A stretch of 64,000 nt of DNA. It comes from Fluctibacter halophilus (GTDB lineage Bacteria; Pseudomonadota; Gammaproteobacteria; Enterobacterales; Alteromonadaceae). Position numbers and translations under genes: made by a program. The notes beneath the pieces were generated by a model. The model was not told the origin of the DNA, made no database searches, and saw nothing but the letters and a program-made list of their open reading frames with translations. Each line of letters begins with the position of its first letter. Position 1 is the stretch's first letter. The DNA lies in NCBI RefSeq assembly GCF_020687825.1, contig NZ_JAJEWP010000004.1:62001-126000 (forward strand), written 5' to 3'. This document shows positions 36,339 through 44,863 of the stretch, one piece after another.

Positions 36339-37190
36339 CACGCGAAGCGTCGGTTTAAGTCCGCCCCAAGCGCCAGATACACAAATTTTTTGCGGAAAAA
36401 ATTTGAACAGCTTTAGCTGGCCCCGGAGGGGAAGTATCAGGACGATACGCACAAAAAAACCGACTTTCGTCGGCTTTAATTATCTTCTCAACGAGAAGAT
36501 GGTAGCAGAGGGTAATTCGCGTGCCGTCAGGCATCGAATGACCTAACGTCATTCGTTAAGCGAATTACGGCGAGACAGGATGTCGAGACTGGGGGCAGAT
36601 CATCAGGGACGTGTTTTCGCTGACATCAAAACATCACGTTAGCGCGGCTATCATGAAGGAGATGGTTCACAACCGCACGCGAAGCGTCGGTTTAAGTCCG
36701 CCCCAAACGCCAGATACACAAATTTTTTGCGGAAAAAATTTGAACAGCTTTAGCTGGCCCCGGAGGGGTAAGTATCAGGACGATACGCACAAAAAAACCG
36801 ACTTTCGTCGGCTTTAATTATCTTCTCAACGAGAAGATGGTACCAGAGGGTAATTCGCGTGCCGTCAGGCATCGAATGACCTAACGTCATTCGTTAAGCG
36901 AATTACGGCGAGACAGGATGTCGAGACTGGGGGCAGATCATCAGGGACGTGTTTTCGCTGACATCAAAACATCACGTTAGCGCGGCTATCATGAAGGAGA
37001 TGGTTCACAACCGCACGCGAAGCGTCGGTTTAAGTCCGGCTCTGAACACCAGACACACAAATTTTTTGCGGAAAAAATTTGAACAGCTTTAGCTGGCCCC
37101 GGAGGGGTAAGTATCAGGACGATACGCACAAAAAAACCGACTTTCGTCGGCTTTAATTATCTTCTCAACGAGAAGATGGTACCAGAGGGC
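36339..37190. repeat. Tandem 338-bp hairpin-rich repeat array (2.5 units) ending at tRNA-Leu
   Basis: Units begin at 36339, 36676 and 37014 (periods 337 and 338). The third is partial and merges at 37177-37190 into the intact tRNA-Leu. Each unit carries, in order, a T-arm-like CGTCGGTTTAAGTCCG, a perfect hairpin CAAATTTTTT-GCGG-AAAAAATTTG, the GTATC/GATAC hairpin, the tRNA terminator hairpin (CCGAC/GTCGG with A/T runs), the TCTTCTC/GAGAAGA hairpin, the last bases of a tRNA-Leu gene (GGTACCAGAGGG), a nested inverted repeat (TAATTCGC...GCGAATTA), and the repeat also present at 25017. Probably formed by repeated duplication or insertion at the tRNA 3' end. Confidence 0.85.
37129..37153 (-). terminator. 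Terminator of tRNA-Leu
   Basis: Minus-strand stem AAGCCGAC / GTCGGTTT with a GAAA loop and seven T residues, 24 bases past the tRNA 3' end. Copies of this terminator are also in the two upstream repeat units. Confidence 0.9.
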
Positions 37191-37263
37191 GGACTTGAAC
37201 CGCCACGCCCGTGAAGGCAACGGATTTTGAATCCGTCGTGTCTACCAATTTCACCACTCTGGC
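37177..37263 (-). tRNA. tRNA-Leu (anticodon CAA)
   Basis: 87 nt including an encoded CCA. Read on the minus strand: acceptor GCCAGAG pairs with CTCTGGT (first pair G-U), D-loop GTGAAATTGGTAGACAC, anticodon stem ACGGA/TCCGT with loop TTCAAAA giving CAA, a long class II variable arm, and T-arm GGCGGTTCAAGTCCGCC. It closely resembles E. coli tRNA-Leu(CAA). It bounds the accessory region, and a decayed copy lies at 25203. Confidence 0.95.
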
Positions 37264-37592
37264 ACTGTTATTCATTTTTTTTCCTGCCCTTGGGGGCAAG
37301 TGGCAGGCATTATAGCGATCAGTTCGAGGTGTGCAAGTGTTTTGTGTTTGACTGCCTATTCTATGAACAAATCCCAACGTCAGGCCCCAACCCGTTGCCA
37401 CCCTCCCTGCAGGTAATATAATTACTCGTCGTCGAGGATCGCAGTCGATATATTCCGCCCGTGAGCAAATTTATATCTCGCCCTTAACGCCTTGTTTTAA
37501 AAGGTTTCAGCAACCAACCCGACACAGGAATGTAATTTTTTTGTTACCGGGCAGTTGCCACTTTGAAAATTTTGATGTAGTTTTAAGCGCAA

Positions 37593-37606
37593 TGACAACG
37601 CTGTCA
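37593..37606. promoter_or_regulatory. NagR-type operator 1
   Basis: Perfect palindrome TGACAACGCTGTCA (central CG) flanked by A/T, in the promoter region of the outer-membrane receptor gene. A LacI-family operator shape; GlcNAc regulator NagR of Shewanella and relatives recognises a motif of this type (from memory). Confidence 0.8.
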
Positions 37607-37655
37607 AAATTGTGGACGCACACACATGGTTTGTCATTTTTTTATTATGGATTAA

Positions 37656-37669
37656 TGACAACGCTGTCA
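37656..37669. promoter_or_regulatory. NagR-type operator 2
   Basis: A second identical TGACAACGCTGTCA, 63 bases (about six DNA turns) downstream of the first and 27 bases before the receptor start. Helical phasing would allow looping by a tetramer or cooperative binding. Confidence 0.8.
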
Positions 37670-37696
37670 TACACACGACAACAATAAGAGGGCAAC

Positions 37697-40600
37697 ATGA
37701 GAAAACTAAACAAGGTAACGCGTGCCGTTCATTTGGCGATTGCTGCCAGCGCAGCCTTCGCCGGGATGAATGCCATCGCACAGGAACAGCCGCCGCAGGA
37801 TGACGCCCAGGCGCTTGAAGTGATTCAGATCAAAGGGATCCGGGCTTCAACCAAAGCGGCGATCAACACTAAACGGTTTGCCGGCTCCATTGTCGATGCC
37901 ATCGCGGCTGAAGATATTGGTAAGCTGCCGGACATCACCATTTCTGATTCCTTGCAACGGATCACCGGCGTTCAGATCCAGCGCGTCGCCGGTGAAGGTG
38001 GCCCTGTACAAATCCGCGGTTTACCTCAGGTTGACACCACACTCAATGGCGAAGTGTTCTTAAGCGCCACTACCATTGATTCGTCAGGTGCGGACTTTAG
38101 TGACCTTCCCTCTCAATTGTTCTCCGGCGTAGACGTGTATAAATCTGCCGAAGCCAAAAACAGTGCCGCGGGGATCTCAGGCGCGATTGACCTGCGTACC
38201 CGTCGTCCTTTCGACATGGAAGACGGCTGGACGTTCTCTGGTGGTGCTGAAATCTCCCACGGCTCTATCAGTCAGGAAGAAGATCCCAGTCTGAATGGCC
38301 TGATTGCCTATAACGACGGTAAATTTGGCGTGCTTTTCACCGCCGTTAACACCGAAGTTAACCTGGCCACCGATTACAACGGTTACTTTGATACCTCCGA
38401 AAACGGCGGTATTGGTGCGGCAAACAACAACCACACCTGGGGCGCCAACCCTCGCGGTGAAGACGTTCGTCATGTGGTACCGCAAGGTTTTGCTGCCTTT
38501 AACAAGCAGGAAGAGCGTAAGCGTAATGCATTTCAGCTCACCGCACAGGCGGATCTAGGCTCAGGCTTTGAATTGACCTTTGATGCTTTCTACACTGATC
38601 AGGACCGCTTCAACAACCGCAGTGGCTTGTCACAGAACAACCGTTGGTACACGTTCAACGACTATGCTTATCCCACTGCAAACGGCTGGACAGGCGATTC
38701 CTTTGTGGATGCTGACGGCAATGAGTGGGGTGGCGTCAACGCGTTCAACCTCAAGCCCTGGCGTCTGCAGACCTTTACCCAGGTCAACAACAACTATGAA
38801 ACGTCAGAAAACTACAACCTCGAGCTGAACTATGACGATGGGGGTGCCTTGTCAGGTCAGGTTCGCATGACCCGTGCCCGCGCTACCGCTAAGATGCGTC
38901 ACGGTTACGGCGAAGGCGACTTGCTCAGCATTGACAGCGGCTCTCTGGTGACCGGCCCAGGTCAGTTCACCCAAGGTGCAAACTGTACCAATGGCGAAGA
39001 CATTGTCGGAGACGGCGGCGGCTGTTTCGCCCAGTTTTCCCCTGGCGGTATTGCCGACCCTGACTTCATCCTCACCTATGACGCTTCCGGTGAACACCCG
39101 GTGTTCGGCGGCTTTGATCAAATCGTCAACGGTGGTGCTGGCCCGCAGTCTGTCGCCGCATACATGGCTGACATCAATTCTTACCACATTGGTGCATTCT
39201 CATCAGAAGGCAATACCGATGACGAAGGCGAAGTGAATACCTTCAGTACCAAGTGGAACTACAAACTCGAAGGCGATGTGTTTACCAGTGTCGACTTCGG
39301 TGTTCGCCAGATGGAACGGATTGTCGATCATGACCAGTTTACCTATACCTCCGAGTTTGGTGACGGTTGTGACATTGCACAGTGGAAAGCGGTTGACCAA
39401 TATCACACAACCAGCACGTGTGAAGGCAACCCTGCTGCGGGTGAATACCTGACCGAGGACGTGGTGCATGACGGCAATACCATTGCTGCCGGTACCTGGG
39501 TGCCGTACACCCTGTTGGGACCCACCCGTCTGGATCAGTACACTGATGTTTACTGGCAGACCGACTTTGGTCCGGTACAAGGCGTGCCCGGCATGTGGGC
39601 TATCGACCCGAACAATTTCCGCGACCCTCGTCAGTTCCACCTGGATACGTTCGGCAACGTTCAGCGAATTGAAAACGCCGGTGCCAGCTACGACGTGAAA
39701 CTGGATGAACTGAGTTACTTCATTCAGGCCAACTTCGAAACCGAAAACCTGCGCGGTAACATCGGTATGAAAGTGGTTGAAACCGACCTTTATGTTAAGC
39801 AAAACCTGGTCGGCTCCAACCTGCCGCACAGTGGCCTGGGGCCGGATACCGGCGACGTGGTCACCGAGCGCAGTTACACCGATTACCTGCCATCATTGAA
39901 CCTGGCCTATTCGGTCAACGAAGACGTGATTTTGCGTGCATCATACTCGAAGAATATGCAGGCGCTGGCTCTGGCCAACTGGGGTGGCGGTAAGACCGTC
40001 GGTAAAGCCATCAATGGCGACTGTGACTGCCTGCGGGTTGTTAACGGTACGTTGAGCGGTAACCCGCAACTGAACCCCTGGCGCTCAGAGAACATGAGCT
40101 TCTCCGCCGAATGGTATCAGGGTGAAGCGTCGATGTTCTTCGCTGCCTTGTATGACATTGACATCGAAAGCTTTATCGAAAGCGGAACGGTGATGATTGA
40201 TGAGCCGGATGATGACGGCATTCGCCGTGGTCCATGGCCGTTCTCCACCAATGTACAAGGTGAAGGTGGTAGTGTTCGTGGTCTTGAAGTGGGTGCAAAA
40301 ATCGCATTTGCCGACCTGTTGGAAAGTGATTCATTCCTGTCCAACATGGGTGTTGATGTGAACTACACCTATACAGACAGCAAACAAAACCGTAAAGACG
40401 TGTTTGGCAACGACTTGCCGTTCGTCGGTATGTCCAAAGACACCTACAACCTTGTACTGTGGTATGAAGACGATAACTTCTCCACGCGGATTGCCTGGAA
40501 CAGCCGTAGCCCACGTCTGATCACCCAAGGCAGTGCAGCCGTTGGCGGACAGTCCTTGTATCAGGATGATTACTCGCAGTTAGACATCAGTGCCACATAC

Positions 40601-40747
40601 AACATCAATGAAGATGTCAGTGTGTACATTCATGGTGCCAACGTGTTGGAAGAGTATCAGCAAACCTACCTGGAGTTCTCCGACCAGAAGGCGTTCCAGA
40701 ACGTGTATGAAGCACGCTGGATCCTCGGCGCTCGGGTGAAGTTCTAA
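37697..40747 (+). CDS. TonB-dependent receptor, chitooligosaccharide/GlcNAc type
   Basis: Outer-membrane transporter of 1016 residues: signal peptide ending AIA, N-terminal EVIQIKGIRASTKAAINTKR TonB-box/plug region, plug domain with VQIQRVAGEGGPVQIRGLPQ, then a long beta-barrel ending in Phe (ARVKF). The large size and the plug type are those of carbohydrate receptors of Alteromonadales and Xanthomonas rather than siderophore receptors. Two NagR-type operators lie in front of it and GlcNAc catabolism genes follow, so uptake of chitin oligomers is the inferred role. A terminator follows, so it may be partly uncoupled from the halogenase genes. Confidence 0.92.
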   Translation: MRKLNKVTRAVHLAIAASAAFAGMNAIAQEQPPQDDAQALEVIQIKGIRASTKAAINTKRFAGSIVDAIAAEDIGKLPDITISDSLQRITGVQIQRVAGEGGPVQIRGLPQVDTTLNGEVFLSATTIDSSGADFSDLPSQLFSGVDVYKSAEAKNSAAGISGAIDLRTRRPFDMEDGWTFSGGAEISHGSISQEEDPSLNGLIAYNDGKFGVLFTAVNTEVNLATDYNGYFDTSENGGIGAANNNHTWGANPRGEDVRHVVPQGFAAFNKQEERKRNAFQLTAQADLGSGFELTFDAFYTDQDRFNNRSGLSQNNRWYTFNDYAYPTANGWTGDSFVDADGNEWGGVNAFNLKPWRLQTFTQVNNNYETSENYNLELNYDDGGALSGQVRMTRARATAKMRHGYGEGDLLSIDSGSLVTGPGQFTQGANCTNGEDIVGDGGGCFAQFSPGGIADPDFILTYDASGEHPVFGGFDQIVNGGAGPQSVAAYMADINSYHIGAFSSEGNTDDEGEVNTFSTKWNYKLEGDVFTSVDFGVRQMERIVDHDQFTYTSEFGDGCDIAQWKAVDQYHTTSTCEGNPAAGEYLTEDVVHDGNTIAAGTWVPYTLLGPTRLDQYTDVYWQTDFGPVQGVPGMWAIDPNNFRDPRQFHLDTFGNVQRIENAGASYDVKLDELSYFIQANFETENLRGNIGMKVVETDLYVKQNLVGSNLPHSGLGPDTGDVVTERSYTDYLPSLNLAYSVNEDVILRASYSKNMQALALANWGGGKTVGKAINGDCDCLRVVNGTLSGNPQLNPWRSENMSFSAEWYQGEASMFFAALYDIDIESFIESGTVMIDEPDDDGIRRGPWPFSTNVQGEGGSVRGLEVGAKIAFADLLESDSFLSNMGVDVNYTYTDSKQNRKDVFGNDLPFVGMSKDTYNLVLWYEDDNFSTRIAWNSRSPRLITQGSAAVGGQSLYQDDYSQLDISATYNINEDVSVYIHGANVLEEYQQTYLEFSDQKAFQNVYEARWILGARVKF

Positions 40748-40755
40748 GTCCCTGG

Positions 40756-40793
40756 GGTCGGTAGCACTGCGGACGGTGCTGCCGACCTTTTTT
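40756..40793 (+). terminator. Terminator after the outer-membrane receptor gene
   Basis: Stem GGTCGGTAGCAC / GTGCTGCCGACC (one G-T pair) followed by TTTTTT. May be partial read-through since the halogenase operon follows in 75 bases without an operator of its own. Confidence 0.85.
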
Positions 40794-40867
40794 AACCGGC
40801 TGGTTATTGAGAAACGGTTTTAACTGTGTCAAAACTCTTTCTCATTACCTAGCAACAATGATCCTTT

Positions 40868-42400
40868 ATGACCACACCCCATCACGCCATCAACAACATC
40901 GTCGTGGTTGGCGGCGGTACCGCAGGCTGGATGACCGCTGCGGCGCTGAGCCAGCATTTCAGGGATACTCCTGTATCTCTGACCCTGATCGAATCCAGTC
41001 AGTTGGGGACTGTGGGGGTGGGAGAAGCCACCATTCCAACCCTGCGTCGCTTTTACGCCAAACTCGGGCTGTCAGATATCGATGTGATCAATGCCACTGA
41101 CGCCACCTGTAAACTGGGCATCGAGTTCCAGGACTGGCAAGGTGACGGGAAACATTTTATCCATCCTTTCGGCTTGTTTGGCGACAACCCTCAGGGGATT
41201 AATTTTCAGCATTACTGGCTAAAAGGCCTGGAATTGTCAGAACACGCTGACATCAGTGCCTACTCTCTCGGTGTCAACCTGGCCCGCCAAAACCGTTTTT
41301 ATCTGCCCAATGCCAAGCCCCAGTCGCGGCTGGAAATTTTTGACTGGGCATTGCATTTCGATGCCAGCAAATTTGCCGCATTGATGAAAACGGTTGCAAT
41401 GGGCAACGGAGTAAAGGCCATCGATGGTCGTATTCACACCGTCGGTCGGCACCCCAATGGCGCCATCAGCGGCGTACAAATCGAAGGGCGTGAGGGTGTG
41501 ATTGAAGGTGATTTGTTCATCGACTGCTCAGGCTTTCACGGCCTGTTGATCGATAAAACCCTCAATACCCCTTACGTCAGTTGGCAGCAGTGGCTGCTGT
41601 GTGACAGCGCCGTGTCTGTACAAACCAGCAGCACCCAAACGCCATTAAACCGCACCATTGCCAGAGCGAAGCAAGCAGGCTGGCAATGGCGCATTCCGCT
41701 ACAAAGCCGCCAGGGCAATGGCTATGTGTACTGCAGTGACGTCATCACGCCGCAGCAAGCCGAAGACAGTTTATTCGCGGACGTCAGTGGCGAAGCACTC
41801 AACTCGCCACGGCATTTTCGTTTCACACCAGGGCGACGGGACGTGGCGTGGCAACACAATTGTGTCGCCATCGGACTGGCAGCAGGCTTTATTGAGCCAC
41901 TGGAAAGTACCAGCATCGCGCTGATCGAAACCGCCATTGAGCATTTGATCCAAACCTTCAGACAACCCCATTACAACGCGCAGGACGTCGCACGCTTTAA
42001 TGAGGTGACCCGGGATGAGTACGAACGGGTCAGGGACTTCATCATTTTGCATTATGCCCTCAACGGACGAACCGACAGCACATTGTGGCAACACTGTCGC
42101 CAGATGACGCTACCAGACACATTGCAGGACAAAATGGCTCACTATCAGCAACAGGGTGAGGTCAAACGCCTGGCGTGGGAAATTTTCGGCGCCGACAGCT
42201 GGATAGCAGTAATGCACGGCATGGGATTCACTCCGCAACAGTACGATCCCCGTCTCTCGGATGTTGATGAAGCAACCTTTGTTGCCACCCTGCAACGGAT
42301 GCGGCAGTGGATTGAGCAGGTCTGCCAGCGCGCCCCACACCATCAGGATTTTCTTAGCTACGCCAGACATCAGGCAACACGCAGCGGGGCACATGCATGA
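40868..42400 (+). CDS. Tryptophan 7-halogenase family protein (first copy)
   Basis: Flavin-dependent halogenase-like protein, 510 residues (family PF04820 by sequence). FAD site VVGGGTAGWM at residues 13-22; the GVGEATIP block; the residue matching the catalytic Lys of PrnA/RebH is Lys82 in ATCKLGIEFQDW; the diagnostic WxWxIP motif is present as WQWRIP (272-277); and EPLESTSI contains the Glu that helps position the intermediate. All known catalytic residues are therefore kept. The natural substrate is unknown; genes of this family are commonly found with carbohydrate TonB receptors in Alteromonadales and Xanthomonas. The stop overlaps the next gene's ATG (ATGA). Confidence 0.88.
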   Translation: MTTPHHAINNIVVVGGGTAGWMTAAALSQHFRDTPVSLTLIESSQLGTVGVGEATIPTLRRFYAKLGLSDIDVINATDATCKLGIEFQDWQGDGKHFIHPFGLFGDNPQGINFQHYWLKGLELSEHADISAYSLGVNLARQNRFYLPNAKPQSRLEIFDWALHFDASKFAALMKTVAMGNGVKAIDGRIHTVGRHPNGAISGVQIEGREGVIEGDLFIDCSGFHGLLIDKTLNTPYVSWQQWLLCDSAVSVQTSSTQTPLNRTIARAKQAGWQWRIPLQSRQGNGYVYCSDVITPQQAEDSLFADVSGEALNSPRHFRFTPGRRDVAWQHNCVAIGLAAGFIEPLESTSIALIETAIEHLIQTFRQPHYNAQDVARFNEVTRDEYERVRDFIILHYALNGRTDSTLWQHCRQMTLPDTLQDKMAHYQQQGEVKRLAWEIFGADSWIAVMHGMGFTPQQYDPRLSDVDEATFVATLQRMRQWIEQVCQRAPHHQDFLSYARHQATRSGAHA

Positions 42401-43926
42401 ACAACAGTGCGTCACTCAAACACATCGTCATTGCAGGGGGCGGCACCGCAGGTTGGATGGCGGCCGCAACGCTGGGGAATATTTTCAGTGCCAGTGACAC
42501 TCAGATAACCCTGATTGAGTCCTCACAAATCGGCACCATCGGCGTGGGAGAAGCCACCATTCCACCGTTTATTGCGGTGATAGAAAGCCTGGGGATCGAC
42601 CTGGTGGACTTTATCCAGCACACCCAGTCAAGCTTCAAATGGGGGATCCAGTTTGTCGACTGGCACACCCGCGGACAGTCCTATTTTCATCCTTTCGGTA
42701 CACTGGGCCAGTCCATTGATGGCCACGATTTTTTTCAGTGCTGGTTGAAATCCCAGACCAGTGACCACCCATTACCGCTAATGGCCCATTCCAAAGAGGC
42801 GGCATTGGCCGAGCATGGCGCATTTTTCAAACCCCATGAAGCCGCCAATACACCGCTGGCGTCCGCCCAGTTCGCATTGCACGTTGATGCCAGCCTGGTG
42901 GTCAAGTACCTAAAGCGTTTTGCCATGGCCAAAGGGGTGCGGCATATCGATGCCAAAATCGCTCAGGTGAAGACTCACCCCAGCGGTGACATTGCCGCGC
43001 TTCAGTTGGACAACGGCCAGCAGATTGAGGGAGATTTCTTCATTGATTGCACCGGTTTTGGTGGTTTGCTGATTGAGCAAACCCTGGCGTCGGGTTATCA
43101 CGACTGGCGTATGTTTTTGCCCTGCAATAAAGCCGTCACTGTGCCCACTGCCGTTAGTCAGCCGTTAAATCCTTTCACCATCGCCACCGCCCGTGATGCC
43201 GGCTGGACCTGGAAAATACCGCTGCAGCACCGTACCGGCAACGGCTACGTCTTTGCCGACGATTTTTGCGATGATCAGCAGGCCTTGGATTGTCTATTGT
43301 CATCGGTGGAAGAAGCGCCATTGGATGAACCCCGCTTTATTCCCTTTCGTACCGGTGTCCGCAAACAACCTTGGAAAGCCAATTGCCTGGCCTTAGGGCT
43401 GGCACAGGGATTTCTTGAGCCACTGGAGTCGACGGCCATCCACCTGGTGTCCAAATCCCTGGCGTTGTTTGTGCGCATGTTCCCCAGTGCCGGCAACAAT
43501 GACATCTTGCGCAACGAGTTTAACCGGCGCGTTCAGCAAGACTATGAAGAGATCCGCGATTTTCTGATCCTGCATTACTGTGAAACCCAACGGGACGACA
43601 CCGATTTCTGGCGCTGGTGTCAACATGACATGCCGATACCCGACTCACTGCAGCACAAACTGGCGTTTTTCCGCCATGCCGGCGGCTTGATCCCCGGGGT
43701 CGAAACCCTGTTCCAACCCACCAGTTGGTATGCCGTGTTTAACGGTATGGGTGTGCAACCACAGGGCTACAATCCCACCCTGGATGCTCTCGACGCTGAA
43801 CGCCTGAATCTCAGTCTGCAACGGGGGGCGCAAGGCATCGCAGCACTGGCCGCACAACAACCCTCTCACGCAGACTTTCTACGCACTTATTGTCCGGCCC
43901 ACCCACCCGATACGTTGACAAAATAA
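42397..43926 (+). CDS. Tryptophan 7-halogenase family protein (second copy)
   Basis: 509 residues, clearly paralogous to the first copy and translationally coupled to it. FAD site AGGGTAGWM (13-21), GVGEATIP, the catalytic Lys81 in SFKWGIQFVDW (a Trp follows in place of Leu), WTWKIP (270-275), and EPLESTAI. The substitution near the Lys and the EPLESTA variant suggest a different substrate from the first copy. The SMP-30-type gene begins 11 bases downstream. A pair of such enzymes may act on one product in sequence or recognise two sugars or aromatic groups (inference only). Confidence 0.88.
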   Translation: MNNSASLKHIVIAGGGTAGWMAAATLGNIFSASDTQITLIESSQIGTIGVGEATIPPFIAVIESLGIDLVDFIQHTQSSFKWGIQFVDWHTRGQSYFHPFGTLGQSIDGHDFFQCWLKSQTSDHPLPLMAHSKEAALAEHGAFFKPHEAANTPLASAQFALHVDASLVVKYLKRFAMAKGVRHIDAKIAQVKTHPSGDIAALQLDNGQQIEGDFFIDCTGFGGLLIEQTLASGYHDWRMFLPCNKAVTVPTAVSQPLNPFTIATARDAGWTWKIPLQHRTGNGYVFADDFCDDQQALDCLLSSVEEAPLDEPRFIPFRTGVRKQPWKANCLALGLAQGFLEPLESTAIHLVSKSLALFVRMFPSAGNNDILRNEFNRRVQQDYEEIRDFLILHYCETQRDDTDFWRWCQHDMPIPDSLQHKLAFFRHAGGLIPGVETLFQPTSWYAVFNGMGVQPQGYNPTLDALDAERLNLSLQRGAQGIAALAAQQPSHADFLRTYCPAHPPDTLTK

Positions 43927-43936
43927 GGAAATCACC

Positions 43937-44863
43937 ATGCACATTTTACAAACGTCCCGGCGCGGGCGATGGCTTGCTATTGCCTGGATCCTTGCACTGG
44001 CGTCCCTGCAATCTCAGGCGCGGGACAGTACCGACTGGGTATCAGACGGCCAGTTTACCCAAGGCATTGAAGGGCCAGTGGTCGACCGCCAGGGGAATCT
44101 GTATGCCGTCAATTACCGTCACCAGGGCACCATCGGCATGGTAACTGGAAAAGACAAAGGCCGGGTTGCCATCACGCTGCCAGATGACTCCGTGGCGAAC
44201 GGCCTGCGCTTCACCGCTGATCACGGATTGCTCATCGCCGACTATGTTAACCACAACATCTGGCGCTTTGAACCTGACAGCGGCGAACTGTCGCTATGGG
44301 CCCATCATGACGATATGCACCAACCCAATGATATCGCAATCAGTGCCAGCGGACGGGTGTATGCCAGCGATCCCGATTGGCGCAACAGCCGCGGTCAACT
44401 GTGGATGTTTTCTGCCGATGGTCGGCCCCACCTGGTCGAGCGGGAAATGGGCACTACCAATGGCATCGAGATCAGTGCTGATGAGCGCTACCTGTACGTG
44501 AACGAGAGCATTCAGCGTCGGGTGTGGCGTTACACGCTGGATGTTAACGGTTTGCCGACCAATAAACAGCTGGTACACACCTTCGCCGATCATGGCCTGG
44601 ATGGGATGCGCAGCGATGTGCTCGGCAATTTGTACATTGCCCGTTACGGCGCCGGACAAATTGTGGTGATGTCACCGCAGGGTGACATCCTGCGCAGTTA
44701 TGCGCTGAAGGGGGCATTTCCCACCAATGTTGCCTTTGGCGGCTGCGACGGCAAAACCCTGTATGTGACCCTGCAAAAGCGCGGCGCCATCGAAAAGCTG
44801 CAGGTTGAGACTGCCGGACGCGCCTTTAAGCTGGGCACTGCAGGAGGCCACTGTGAAAAATAA
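43937..44863 (+). CDS. SMP-30/gluconolactonase-like exported beta-propeller
   Basis: 308 residues with a signal peptide (cleavage near SQA-RDS) and a six-bladed propeller of the SMP-30/gluconolactonase type. Metal and substrate blocks visible are GIEGPVVDRQGNLYAVN near residue 50, the HQPNDIAISASGRVY turn, and DPDWRNS. Predicted periplasmic lactonase or related hydrolase. It lies between two halogenase genes and a hexosaminidase gene, overlapping the latter by 11 bases. A lactonase fits hydrolysis of an oxidised sugar lactone, but a substrate has not been shown. AAGGAAA precedes the ATG. Confidence 0.85.
   Translation: MHILQTSRRGRWLAIAWILALASLQSQARDSTDWVSDGQFTQGIEGPVVDRQGNLYAVNYRHQGTIGMVTGKDKGRVAITLPDDSVANGLRFTADHGLLIADYVNHNIWRFEPDSGELSLWAHHDDMHQPNDIAISASGRVYASDPDWRNSRGQLWMFSADGRPHLVEREMGTTNGIEISADERYLYVNESIQRRVWRYTLDVNGLPTNKQLVHTFADHGLDGMRSDVLGNLYIARYGAGQIVVMSPQGDILRSYALKGAFPTNVAFGGCDGKTLYVTLQKRGAIEKLQVETAGRAFKLGTAGGHCEK

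Noticed and set aside
36339-36385. A second tRNA gene or tmRNA end on the plus strand (T-arm-like sequence)
   Set aside because: A T-arm-like stem is visible, best in the third unit, but no matching acceptor, D-arm or anticodon stem could be found upstream.
36594-36700. attC/integron-like recombination site (GTTAGCGCGG in the repeat)
   Set aside because: The core only partly resembles the attC box consensus and there is no paired second box or integrase gene.
36611-36817. Open frame in the repeat array ending with KKTDFRRL
   Set aside because: It runs through hairpins and the tRNA terminator and repeats with the unit; peptide resembles known spurious translations next to tRNA genes.
36339-37190. 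Possible CRISPR array
   Set aside because: The unit is about 338 bases, not 25-50, and no unique spacers of regular length lie between repeats; no cas gene nearby.
37165-37401. Minus-strand frame across the tRNA-Leu
   Set aside because: It reads through the tRNA gene itself and has no ribosome-binding site.
37264-37592. Riboswitch in the leader of the outer-membrane receptor gene
   Set aside because: No conserved aptamer core or expression-platform hairpin was recognised; regulation is explained by the two operators.
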